Source: Paenibacillus spongiae
GTDB lineage: Bacteria; Bacillota; Bacilli; Paenibacillales; Paenibacillaceae
Length of the DNA stretch: 64,000 bases
Direction of reading: 5' to 3'
Assembly: GCF_024734895.1 (NCBI RefSeq)
Contig: NZ_CP091430.1
Span: 4,172,501-4,236,500 of the forward strand
Part shown: one piece after another, positions 25,964 through 33,512 of the stretch
Layout: each line of letters starts with the position of its first letter
Numbering within the stretch: position 1 is the stretch's first letter
Notes under the pieces: model-generated
What the model saw: only the letters and a program-made list of their open reading frames with translations
Told to the model about the DNA's origin: nothing
The model's database searches: none
Program-made: the position numbers and the translations under genes

Positions 25964-26123
25964 GTAGCGTCAGCTCCCTTTTTTCAGTGAGATAAACACT
26001 ATGCTACCAGATCCGATCTGCGGTGTTTGTCGCTTCATGCAAACGATAGAAGACAATTTATCGACAAGACCCCGTACCGCCTGGATAACGCGCATGGATT
26101 CGGTTCCATTCTATAAGTTAGGC

Positions 26124-26864
26124 TTACTTGCCGAGTATTTCGAGCAAGGCGTCCGGAAGCTTGAAGCTCTGATTGTTAATCGTAATGCTTCTGAGCTGCT
26201 CTCTCTCGAAATCCTCGTGATGCGAATCTTTGATCGTTTGAACCTCATGCATCAAACGTTCCATCTGATGATCGAGCGCATTCGCGGTATCTGCCGCACC
26301 CTTGATTTCTTCCAGCAGGCGCTGCGGGACGGATCGATTGTACTTGTAGAAAATCTTATGCTCCAGGCTTGCCCAGAAATCCATGGCGATCGTCCGGATT
26401 TGAATCTCGACACAGACATTCTCGACCCGGTCGGACAGAAATACGGGCACTTCCAGCAATAAATGCAAGCTTTTGTAGCCATTCGACTTCGGATTCTTGA
26501 TATAATCCTTGACCTGGAGGATCTTCAGGTCGCTTTGCTTCTGCAGTATTTCGCTGACCCGGTAAATATCCGAGATGAAGGAGCATGTTATCCGAAGCCC
26601 TGCGATATCCTTGACATATTCCTCGATCGAATCGATCGCGATTACGCCGCCTTTGCGAAGGAGCTTCTTGATGATACTCTCAGGCGTTTTTAATCTCGTA
26701 TTGGTATGCTCAATCGGGCAGTAATCGTGAAGGGATTTAAACTCCTCTTTTAAGATCTCGATCTTTGTCTCCATCTCATCCAGAGCAAATTTGTACTTCA
26801 GCATAAGACGTGTAATATCGTCACGCATTTGTTTCAATTGTTCGAATGGTTGTTGTACGCTCAT
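26124..26864 (-). CDS. Small alarmone synthetase, YwaC/RelP type
   Basis: 246 residues. RelA/SpoT nucleotidyltransferase domain without hydrolase or regulatory domains: K-D-I-A-G-L-R-I-T near 88, S-N-G-Y-K-S-L-H-L near 127, V-E-I-Q-I-R-T-I-A-M-D-F-W-A-S-L-E-H-K near 153-171. It makes (p)ppGpp from GTP/GDP and ATP. The SLEHKIFYKY segment and V-P-V-F-L-S-D fit YwaC (RelP) better than YjbM (RelQ). The better start is the second ATG (26864), with GAGGG 7 bases upstream; ATG 26870 is too close to it. It lies divergent from the YitT gene. Confidence 0.85.
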   Translation of the reverse strand: MSVQQPFEQLKQMRDDITRLMLKYKFALDEMETKIEILKEEFKSLHDYCPIEHTNTRLKTPESIIKKLLRKGGVIAIDSIEEYVKDIAGLRITCSFISDIYRVSEILQKQSDLKILQVKDYIKNPKSNGYKSLHLLLEVPVFLSDRVENVCVEIQIRTIAMDFWASLEHKIFYKYNRSVPQRLLEEIKGAADTANALDHQMERLMHEVQTIKDSHHEDFEREQLRSITINNQSFKLPDALLEILGK

Positions 26865-27069
26865 CTGCATTCCCTCTCTATGTGTAAGATGCCACCTACA
26901 TTATAACCAATTAATCTGGCAATTGTAAGCGAACCGCTGACCCGCGCAGCTGATTGCCGCTTCGGCCCCTCCTCCAATACCGATGAAATAATCAATTCAT
27001 ACTCGTCATGAATGTCCGTCGAACAAGCATATATATAGGACAGCCCATACAGGAGGCAGGTAGGTCGTT

Positions 27070-27663
27070 ATGCTCTCGCTACCCAAAATTGCGGCTATCA
27101 TCAGCGGCAGCTTCTTCATCGCCATAGCCATCAACTTTTTCTTAATGCCATTAAAAGTATTGGACGGCGGCTTGATTGGCATCGCGCTCATACTGAATTA
27201 TTTGTTCAAAATAAAAGTTGGGCTCGTCATGCTTCTGATGAGCATACCGATCTTCATTCTTATATGGCGTCACCACCATAAAACGATATATGCGAGTATC
27301 ATTGGATTATTATTCTCCAGTTACTTGATTGATCTGCTCGAACCGTATCAGTACTATTTCCTCTATTATATTGAATGGACGCCGATCACGAGATCGATTC
27401 TGGGAGGAGCGTTGATCGGCCTCGGACTAGGCATCATGCTGAAATACGACTGCAGCACCGGCGGCCTGGATCTGCTCGCGCATTATGTTTCACGCTTTGT
27501 TCCGATTAATATCGGTCTCATGATATTCATCATGGACGGGATCGTCGTTAGTCTAGGTGCGCTTCTGCTGCCGGATGATACCTTTATTCTGTCGTTGCTA
27601 ACGGTCACCGCGGGAGGCGTGGCTACTGGATTATGTACGATGAACATGCCGGAGCACAGCTAA
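27070..27663 (+). CDS. YitT-family membrane protein, short form
   Basis: 197 residues with five to six membrane helices and the YitT core (G-G-A-L-I-G-L-G-L-G-I-M-L-K-Y-D-C-S-T-G-G-L-D-L-L). The C-terminal DUF2179 domain of full-length YitT proteins (about 280 residues) is absent, so this is the short, membrane-only form. Role unknown; some relatives are linked to cobalamin or amino-acid uptake. AGGAGG lies about 10 bases upstream of ATG 27070. Confidence 0.8.
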   Translation: MLSLPKIAAIISGSFFIAIAINFFLMPLKVLDGGLIGIALILNYLFKIKVGLVMLLMSIPIFILIWRHHHKTIYASIIGLLFSSYLIDLLEPYQYYFLYYIEWTPITRSILGGALIGLGLGIMLKYDCSTGGLDLLAHYVSRFVPINIGLMIFIMDGIVVSLGALLLPDDTFILSLLTVTAGGVATGLCTMNMPEHS

Positions 27664-27673
27664 AGACAAACGA

Positions 27674-27698
27674 CAAGCCCGCCATTCATGCGGGCTTG
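27674..27698. terminator. Bidirectional hairpin between convergent genes
   Basis: CAAGCCCGC-CATTCAT-GCGGGCTTG, lying 11 bases past the YitT stop and 15 bases past the stop of the convergent gene. T-runs are short on both sides. Confidence 0.7.
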
Positions 27699-27712
27699 CT
27701 TGATGAGCTGGA

Positions 27713-28405
27713 TTACGAATGCGGCTTAATGACATGTCCGGTAATGGCATGAATAAACAGATTCGTCTCCACTCCTGTTTGCCGATTTCGGACGGTTGCG
27801 GCATAAATAAGCGGAGTTCCTGGACGAGTCGGGAGATAATAGGCCTGAAGCGACAACGGCCCGGCAGCATCAGGGTCATGCCGAAGCGCATCTCTCGCTA
27901 TAGCAGCCGCTTTCTTGATCGGTATGGAAGCATGCTTCCGACGATAGAAGAGCTTCTTCTCCATGTCTGCATGTACCCGGCCTTGAACGCGGCGAATCAC
28001 TCCATCTTCGTCTATATCGATGGTGATGCTGTCACCCCAAACCGGCGTCTGAAACAGCATATGCTGGAGCTTGACTTGAACAAAGCCTGGATTGCTGCGG
28101 TCTACGCCCATGATCTTCATATCCCGATTAGGGAACCGAAGACCATACAGCACTTTCGTTTTATTCAAATATTTATAGGCAATCCACTCCGGCGTGTGCA
28201 TTGATGGCCTCGACAGCTCGCCTGTCAAGATGGCAGGGGTGTTGGTCGTTTCATTCCAGTATATCTCTACGGGATCATGGCTCTCTTTGATCAAACTTCG
28301 CAGACTGGCACGGGCTTTGGGAGGTATATCCGCCGCATAGGCGCCCTGATGCGATAAGAGTGCAATAACGGCAGCCATTAATATCGTCTTGATTAACATT
28401 CTCAC
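27713..28405 (-). CDS. Secreted stand-alone M4-propeptide-like protein (FTP + PepSY)
   Basis: 230 residues from GTG 28405, with AAGGAGGT 8 bases upstream. Signal peptide ends at A-Y-A-A. The mature part matches the propeptide of thermolysin-type proteases: an FTP-like strand set (Y-K-Y-L-N-K-T-K, then H-M-L-F-Q-T-P-V-W-G-D), then a PepSY-like region (I-K-K-A-A-A-I-A-R-D-A-L). There is no H-E-x2-H protease domain after it; the protein ends at K-P-H-S. Such orphan propeptides may chaperone or inhibit a separate protease. No protease gene is adjacent. Confidence 0.65.
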   Translation of the reverse strand: MRMLIKTILMAAVIALLSHQGAYAADIPPKARASLRSLIKESHDPVEIYWNETTNTPAILTGELSRPSMHTPEWIAYKYLNKTKVLYGLRFPNRDMKIMGVDRSNPGFVQVKLQHMLFQTPVWGDSITIDIDEDGVIRRVQGRVHADMEKKLFYRRKHASIPIKKAAAIARDALRHDPDAAGPLSLQAYYLPTRPGTPLIYAATVRNRQTGVETNLFIHAITGHVIKPHS

Positions 28406-28472
28406 AACTACCACCTCCTTCAGCATCATTATTCACGCAAAATAATACCTGTATTCCGGGGAAGAAAAAACC

Positions 28473-28501
28473 TTTACCCGATCCAGTAGCCGTGGTATAA
28501 T
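28473..28501 (+). promoter_or_regulatory. Strong sigma-A promoter upstream of the antiporter gene
   Basis: TTTACC (28473-28478), 17-base spacer, TATAAT (28496-28501). The predicted start is near 28508, so the leader is about 107 bases long and contains the terminator at 28541. Confidence 0.65.
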
Positions 28502-28540
28502 ATAAGCATTACTTATAAAAGAATATAAAGATTTATTGGA

Positions 28541-28575
28541 GGAGCCTGCACACCGCAGGCTCCTTTTTGTCTTTT
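28541..28575 (+). terminator. Terminator/attenuator inside the antiporter leader
   Basis: GGAGCCTGC-ACACC-GCAGGCTCC followed by TTTTTGTCTTTTTT. It lies between the promoter at 28473 and the gene start at 28615, with no plus-strand gene upstream of it. It therefore either attenuates the antiporter mRNA or ends a short RNA of about 60 bases. Confidence 0.75.
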
Positions 28576-28614
28576 TTGGGTAAAATAATCGCGTCGGCCT
28601 ACAGGGGGAATGTT

Positions 28615-29769
28615 ATGTTTTATTTAACGATCTTAATTATTATCCTTGCCACAAAGCTTGCGGGTGACTTAAGCGTACGAATCGGCCAGCCCGCCGTTGT
28701 CGGTAAGCTGCTCATCGGCATCATCATCGGACCTGCATTGCTCGGTTGGGTGAACAATTCTGAAATAATTGATGAACTAAGCGAAATCGGCGTCCTGATG
28801 CTCATGTTCATGGCAGGACTTGAGACGAATATGGACGATCTGAAGCGTTCGTTCAAATCTTCCTTAGCGGTTGCCCTCGGAGGGATTATACTCCCGTTCC
28901 TGGGTGGCTATATGATCGGACTCGCGGTTGGAATGGAAACGTCGCATTCCGTGTTTCTCGGATTGCTGTTATCGGCTACTTCCGTCAGCATCTCCGTTCA
29001 GTCTCTCAAAGACCTCGGCTTGTTAAAAAGCCGGGAGAGCACGACCATATTGGGCGCAGCGATTATCGACGATATTCTGGTCGTCATTCTGCTCGCATTC
29101 GTCATGAGCATCTTCGGCGGCCAGGAAGTGAATCTGGCGCTGATCGTCGGGAAGAAATTTCTGTTCTTCCTTCTTGTCGGCTTGTTCATCTGGCAGGGCA
29201 TCAAATGGGTGATGCGCTGGCTGGCACCGCTTCGCGTAACGGAAGCCGTCATTAGCGCCGGCCTTATCGTATGCTTCTTTCTTGCCTATGTTGCGGAGCA
29301 ATTCGGGGTAGCCGGCATCATCGGAGCCTTTGCCGCTGGACTTGCGATATCGCAAACCAATTATAAGGAAGAAGTCGAGCATAAGCTGGAGCCGATTGCC
29401 TACACCATATTCGTTCCGATCTTCTTCGTCAGCGTCGGATTCTCCGTATCCTTCGTGGGCATCGGCGATCAAATATGGCTCCTTGTAATCATCACATTAG
29501 TCGCGATTCTCACGAAGCTGATCGGTTCGGGGATCGGAGCCCGCTTAACGGGATTCTCAACGCGGTCAGCAATCGGGATCGGTTCGGGGATGGTTTCGCG
29601 CGGTGAGGTTGCTTTAATCATCGCGACAATCGGCCTGCAGAGCGGACTTCTGGAACAGAAGTACTTTACCGTACTCGTCATTGCCGTCATCATCACGACA
29701 TTGGTCACGCCATTCCTGCTCAAGAAGGTTATGGGCGGAAAACAAGAAGAAAAGGTTGAGCAGCGATAG
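28615..29769 (+). CDS. CPA2-family cation/proton antiporter (KefB-like, membrane part)
   Basis: 384 residues from ATG 28615, with AGGGGGA just upstream. A longer frame to 28567 reads through the terminator and is not credible. Twelve or so membrane helices; the CPA2 signature G-I-I-I-G-P-A-L-L-G near 35-44 and I-I-D-D-I in the helix 5 region (near 153-157), whose Asp pair drives exchange. No TrkA-N/RCK domain follows, so it is the Na+/H+ or K+/H+ exchanger core alone. Its own leader contains a terminator; another hairpin overlaps its last codons. Confidence 0.85.
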   Translation: MFYLTILIIILATKLAGDLSVRIGQPAVVGKLLIGIIIGPALLGWVNNSEIIDELSEIGVLMLMFMAGLETNMDDLKRSFKSSLAVALGGIILPFLGGYMIGLAVGMETSHSVFLGLLLSATSVSISVQSLKDLGLLKSRESTTILGAAIIDDILVVILLAFVMSIFGGQEVNLALIVGKKFLFFLLVGLFIWQGIKWVMRWLAPLRVTEAVISAGLIVCFFLAYVAEQFGVAGIIGAFAAGLAISQTNYKEEVEHKLEPIAYTIFVPIFFVSVGFSVSFVGIGDQIWLLVIITLVAILTKLIGSGIGARLTGFSTRSAIGIGSGMVSRGEVALIIATIGLQSGLLEQKYFTVLVIAVIITTLVTPFLLKKVMGGKQEEKVEQR

Positions 29770-29787
29770 TGCTGCTCAACCTTTTTT
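29752..29787. terminator. Bidirectional terminator overlapping the antiporter stop
   Basis: AAGGTTGAGCAGC-GATAGT-GCTGCTCAACCTT followed by TTTT on the plus strand, with AAAA before it, so it can act on both convergent transcripts. Confidence 0.85.
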
Positions 29788-29821
29788 CCATCTTGCAGTA
29801 TTGGGTTTGGTAACGCGATTG

Positions 29822-31192
29822 TTATTTGATTAGCGCATTGGTTTGTTCGTCTACGACTTTCAATGCATCCTCAAGCGAAGCTTGCCCGTTGAAATACTTT
29901 ATGAATGCATCTGCTAGCAGATTCGTAAGTTTCGAGCCTGCTGCAGCTGGCAGCAGGACGTCCGTATCGCGGCCTACATCGTTCTCCGGATGCGCAACAT
30001 AGGCATCGTCATTCTTGCCGGCCTCAGGAATATTTCTCCAGTACGGATCACCCACTAACGATTTCAAGACGGGTACAGCGTTACCGGCTAGACCGAATGC
30101 TTTATGCGGTTCGGGAGTAAGCAGCGAAGCAACGAAATCCGTCGCTTCTTCCAGATGCTTCGATTTCGCGTTAGCAGCATAGCCGGAAGTCCCGGAACCG
30201 ACTGCATATTTGATTGGTGTTACAGGAAGAGTAACGACATCCCACTGGAAGTTCTTCGCTTTAGCCCAATCTTTAACGGTGTTCGCACCTGGTCGTACAT
30301 GGAAGAAGAATGCGGCTTTACCCTCGGCGAAGTTGTTCGGGGAAGGTGTGAATGGATTGATTGCGTAGCCTTCCTTGATCAGATTCGCATACATGTTGAA
30401 CCCTTCAATGACTTTAGGATCGGAGAATTGCACCTTCATGGTCTCACGGTTTAAGTAATCGCCGCCCGCGGCTTGGGCAAATGCGATATAGTTCGGCAGC
30501 CAGTTGAAGTTAAAATCAACGCCGTATTGCATCGTTTCGCCTGCATCGTTCTTCTTCGTTACCTGTTTGATGATATCAACGAATTGATCCCATGTCCATC
30601 CATCCGTCGGCATTGGAATACCTTCTTGTTCGAGCAGCGTTTTATTGGTGAAGACCACCATGTGGCTAAGATCGCGAGGAGAGAAGTAATAATTACCGTC
30701 GATTGCGCCATAGCTCATCATCGCCGGGTTAACGTCATTCAGATCGACGCCCATGCGGTCGAATGCATCGTTAAGCGGAGCGATGACGCCCTGTTCATAG
30801 AACGAACGGACATGACCGTCCGCCAGCCAAACAACGTCCGGCATATTCCCTGAAGCTGCCATCGTTAGCGCCGTTGCGCCCGGATCGCCTTCAAGGGCTA
30901 TATATTTGAGGGTTACATGAGGATGAGTCTTCTGGAACGCGGCAAACCAGTCTTCAACCGATTTCTGTTCCGATTCGCTGGCCCAAGAACCTACAGTCAG
31001 CTCTACAGGATCTTTCTTAACAGGAGGTTCAGCTTCAGGCTCTTTCTGTTCATTTGTTTTGTTCCCATCGTTTGCCGGCGGTGTCGTCGTGTTGCCCTTA
31101 TTACCATTGTTGCCTGAGCTGCATGCTGCAAGCGTGAAAGCAATGATAGCGATAAGTGCAATCAATAAACTTTTTCTAGTAATGGTTTGCAT
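29822..31192 (-). CDS. Carbohydrate ABC transporter solute-binding lipoprotein (island importer 2)
   Basis: 456 residues. Signal peptide ends in lipobox L-A-A-C, followed by an Asn/Gly/Lys-rich linker. Type-1 sugar-binding fold (A-S-G-N-M-P-D-V-V-W-L near 115; W-T-W-D-Q-F near 200; G-S-G-T-S-G-Y-A-A-N). ATG 31192 has GAGGAGGGG upstream. It reads in the same direction as the two permease genes at 31736-33512, but a LacI remnant and two AAAACGTTTT operators lie between, so it probably has its own promoter controlled by those sites. Confidence 0.85.
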   Translation of the reverse strand: MQTITRKSLLIALIAIIAFTLAACSSGNNGNKGNTTTPPANDGNKTNEQKEPEAEPPVKKDPVELTVGSWASESEQKSVEDWFAAFQKTHPHVTLKYIALEGDPGATALTMAASGNMPDVVWLADGHVRSFYEQGVIAPLNDAFDRMGVDLNDVNPAMMSYGAIDGNYYFSPRDLSHMVVFTNKTLLEQEGIPMPTDGWTWDQFVDIIKQVTKKNDAGETMQYGVDFNFNWLPNYIAFAQAAGGDYLNRETMKVQFSDPKVIEGFNMYANLIKEGYAINPFTPSPNNFAEGKAAFFFHVRPGANTVKDWAKAKNFQWDVVTLPVTPIKYAVGSGTSGYAANAKSKHLEEATDFVASLLTPEPHKAFGLAGNAVPVLKSLVGDPYWRNIPEAGKNDDAYVAHPENDVGRDTDVLLPAAAGSKLTNLLADAFIKYFNGQASLEDALKVVDEQTNALIK

Positions 31193-31246
31193 AGTACTAC
31201 CCCTCCTCGATGATATGAATACGTAAAAACAGTCTTAATTCTAATT

Positions 31247-31256
31247 AAAACGTTTT
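31247..31256. promoter_or_regulatory. AAAACGTTTT operator, 55 bases upstream of the binding-protein gene
   Basis: Perfect 10-bp palindrome within TTAAAACGTTTTTG, the kind of CG-centred site bound by LacI-family regulators. One of five copies in this region (31247, 31407, 43287, 43417, 44328). Confidence 0.6.
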
Positions 31257-31406
31257 TGCATATTGCCTCTCCGACTCTGGTCGAAAACCACCACCCTTCA
31301 TAGTTTTGGCCTTCGAGTATTATGTAAGCCTTTGCATTTTATGATTTAAGAAAAATATCAGACCTATACACCTAATACTACCATAATTATCCGTATTCAT
31401 CAATAT

Positions 31407-31416
31407 AAAACGTTTT
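31407..31416. promoter_or_regulatory. AAAACGTTTT operator between binding protein and LacI remnant
   Basis: Within TATAAAACGTTTTTATT, extended palindromic flanks. It lies 125 bases upstream of the LacI remnant and 215 bases upstream of the binding-protein gene. Confidence 0.6.
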
Positions 31417-31531
31417 TATTTTCCTTGTTCTAGTTTGTAAGGGTTATATTGCCTTTTCATTCATGTTATAACTAAAGCGGCCGATCGATTTCGAATTTCT
31501 CTATATATTTTACGCCAACGAGCTTAAGAAT

Positions 31532-31633
31532 ATGGCGACGATAAAAGATATCGCGAATGAGGCCAAGATGAGCATTTCGACCGTGTCCTCGGAATTAAAC
31601 GGGACAGGCCCTGCTGCATCCGAGACGAAGAAG
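31532..31633 (+). pseudogene. LacI-family regulator reduced to its DNA-binding domain
   Basis: The 34 codons from ATG 31532 encode a clear LacI helix-turn-helix: I-K-D-I-A-N-E-A-K-M-S-I-S-T-V-S, then L-N-G-T-G and S-E-T-K-K. After that the sequence loses all similarity (glycine/proline-rich, then a terminator hairpin read as codons), and the frame ends at 31777. The ligand-binding domain of about 270 residues is missing. The hinge helix is also gone, so stable operator binding is unlikely. The ribosome binding site is weak. Confidence 0.7.
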
Positions 31634-31686
31634 CTGGGGCAACAGGCCGGGACCCCCGGGCGAGCTGGGTCGCATTCGTTAGGATC

Positions 31687-31722
31687 GATCCGAATCGCCT
31701 GCTGGGCGATTCGGATCTTTTT
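31687..31722 (+). terminator. Terminator after the LacI remnant
   Basis: GATCCGAATCGCC-TGCTG-GGCGATTCGGATC followed by TTTTT on the plus strand. It also lies just past the convergent permease stop (31736). Confidence 0.85.
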
Positions 31723-31735
31723 AATTGTAGTAGAA

Positions 31736-32680
31736 TTAATCTCCAGCCAGCCCTGTACGCTCGACTCCTTCAACTAAGTAACGCTGACCTAGAATGTAGA
31801 CAATGAACAGCGGCAAGACGACGAGAATACAGCCTGCCATCATGACGGCTTCATTAAGCCCGTTCTCAACGCCGCCCCCCATGTTGAACGTACCGTTCAT
31901 ACTATCCAGCTGTGTCGCAAGCGGTCGCATCTCCGGCGTATTCACGAAGAAGGATGCCATGTAGTTGTCATTCCAATTCCATACGAGCGAGAACATCGCG
32001 ACGACGAACATCGCCGGTTTGGCCAGAGGCAGCATAACGGTCATAAATACGCGCATCGCTCCGGCTCCGTCAATGCGGGCCGCTTCGTCCAGCTCTTTGG
32101 GAAGTCCCTTGAAAAATTGCGTGAAGATGAGCATGAACAACGCTCCGCGTAATCCTTGGCCGAAGAATGCCGGCACGACGAACGGCAGATAGGTGTTGAT
32201 CCATTCCAGCTCCGAAAATAATGAATAAAGCGAAATAATGATCGTTTGCGGCGGAATGATCAAACACAGCAGCACAAGAGCAAAGATCAGCTTCGATCCG
32301 CGGAACTGATAGCGCCCCAAGCCGTAGCCTGCAATCGCGCAGGAAAGCACTTGCCCGATCATCGGAAGGATCGCCATCATAAAGCTGTTCTTGAGCGTAA
32401 CCGCAAAATTAAGATTATTGTAAGCAACGACGAAATTATCCCAATATACACCGTTCGGCAGCCAGACGACGCTGGAATCAAGCAGATCGGACAACGACTT
32501 GGTCGATGTACTGACCATAAATAAGAGCGGCAGCAGGAATATGAATCCCAGTTCGACAAGGACGATATACGAGAAGATCTTAAGCGCGAGATTCTTGCCT
32601 TTCTGCGTATAGCGCTTGCCGACGTTGTTTTCTTGCAGCTTTCCCGTGGTTTCAGAGAGTTTAATGCTTAGTTCCTTCAT
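31736..32680 (-). CDS. Sugar ABC transporter permease, MalG type (island importer 2)
   Basis: 314 residues with six membrane helices after a 35-residue cytoplasmic N-terminus. EAA loop D-E-A-A-R-I-D-G-A-G near 198-207. ATG 32680 lies inside the preceding permease gene (20-base overlap) with AAGGAGGG about 10 bases upstream. Pairs with the MalF-type permease and probably the binding protein at 29822. Confidence 0.85.
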   Translation of the reverse strand: MKELSIKLSETTGKLQENNVGKRYTQKGKNLALKIFSYIVLVELGFIFLLPLLFMVSTSTKSLSDLLDSSVVWLPNGVYWDNFVVAYNNLNFAVTLKNSFMMAILPMIGQVLSCAIAGYGLGRYQFRGSKLIFALVLLCLIIPPQTIIISLYSLFSELEWINTYLPFVVPAFFGQGLRGALFMLIFTQFFKGLPKELDEAARIDGAGAMRVFMTVMLPLAKPAMFVVAMFSLVWNWNDNYMASFFVNTPEMRPLATQLDSMNGTFNMGGGVENGLNEAVMMAGCILVVLPLFIVYILGQRYLVEGVERTGLAGD

Positions 32681-33512
32681 TGACAGTAACCCTCCTTCCC
32701 ACGTAGAAGATGACTAAGATGATGAGCAGAATAACCAGGAAGTAAAGCCAGCTTAGTGCAGCGCCATAGGAGAAATCCATCTTGGCAATGCTGGCGTCAC
32801 GGATGTATCCCATGATCTGATTATCCGGTTCCGTGAACGAATCGATCGTTGCATAAATAATCGATAGCAGCACGATCGGCGAGATCGTCGGCAATGTAAT
32901 TTTCCAGAAGGATTCCCACGGCGTTGCTCCGTCCATTTGCGCCGCTTCATATAGCGAACGCGGAATCGACTGGAGTCCGGCAAGAAAGATCAGAATCTCT
33001 ACGCTGCTTCGCCAGAGCAGGGTTCCCATTCGGGCGAAGGTATCCTCTCCGATAAAGTCGGCGATGAGCAGCGCGCTTGAGCCAAGCTCTTGGAAAATCG
33101 AGAAGTCCGCAGCCCCCTGCGAGTTCAAGATTCGAATCATCAAGCCGCTGATGATCACCGGAGCGAAGAAGACCGCGCGGAAATAGCGCTTTCCCACAAT
33201 ATCTCCGTTAAGCAATACCGCCGCGATCAGCGCGAAGATCGAGATGATCGGGGCATCCATGAGAGATTTCAATATTTGATCCACGAAAACCTGACTGAAG
33301 CTCGCGTCCGTCAATACTCTTTTGTAATGCGATAAGCCTACGAACTCGCCGCTCAGAAGATCGCTGATTTTGGCAGTCGTCATACTGATCTTCAAGCTCA
33401 TGTACAACGGATACAACGTGAACGCGAGGAATCCGATGACCCATACCGAAACGAATAAATAGCCTTCCGTTACTTTGCGTCGCTCCAGGCTGTATCCTTT
33501 CCGCTTGCTCAT
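32661..33512 (-). CDS. Sugar ABC transporter permease, MalF type (island importer 2)
   Basis: 283 residues, six membrane helices, EAA loop Y-E-A-A-Q-M-D-G-A-T near 190-199. The ATG overlaps the stop of the DUF5696-like gene (ATGA), so translation is coupled. Basic N-terminus (K-R-K-G, E-R-R-K) before helix 1. Confidence 0.85.
   Translation of the reverse strand: MSKRKGYSLERRKVTEGYLFVSVWVIGFLAFTLYPLYMSLKISMTTAKISDLLSGEFVGLSHYKRVLTDASFSQVFVDQILKSLMDAPIISIFALIAAVLLNGDIVGKRYFRAVFFAPVIISGLMIRILNSQGAADFSIFQELGSSALLIADFIGEDTFARMGTLLWRSSVEILIFLAGLQSIPRSLYEAAQMDGATPWESFWKITLPTISPIVLLSIIYATIDSFTEPDNQIMGYIRDASIAKMDFSYGAALSWLYFLVILLIILVIFYVGRRVTVNEGTKH

Noticed and set aside
28567-28614. Longer antiporter start upstream of 28615
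   Set aside because: The extra codons read through the terminator tail, and ATG 28615 has a good ribosome binding site.
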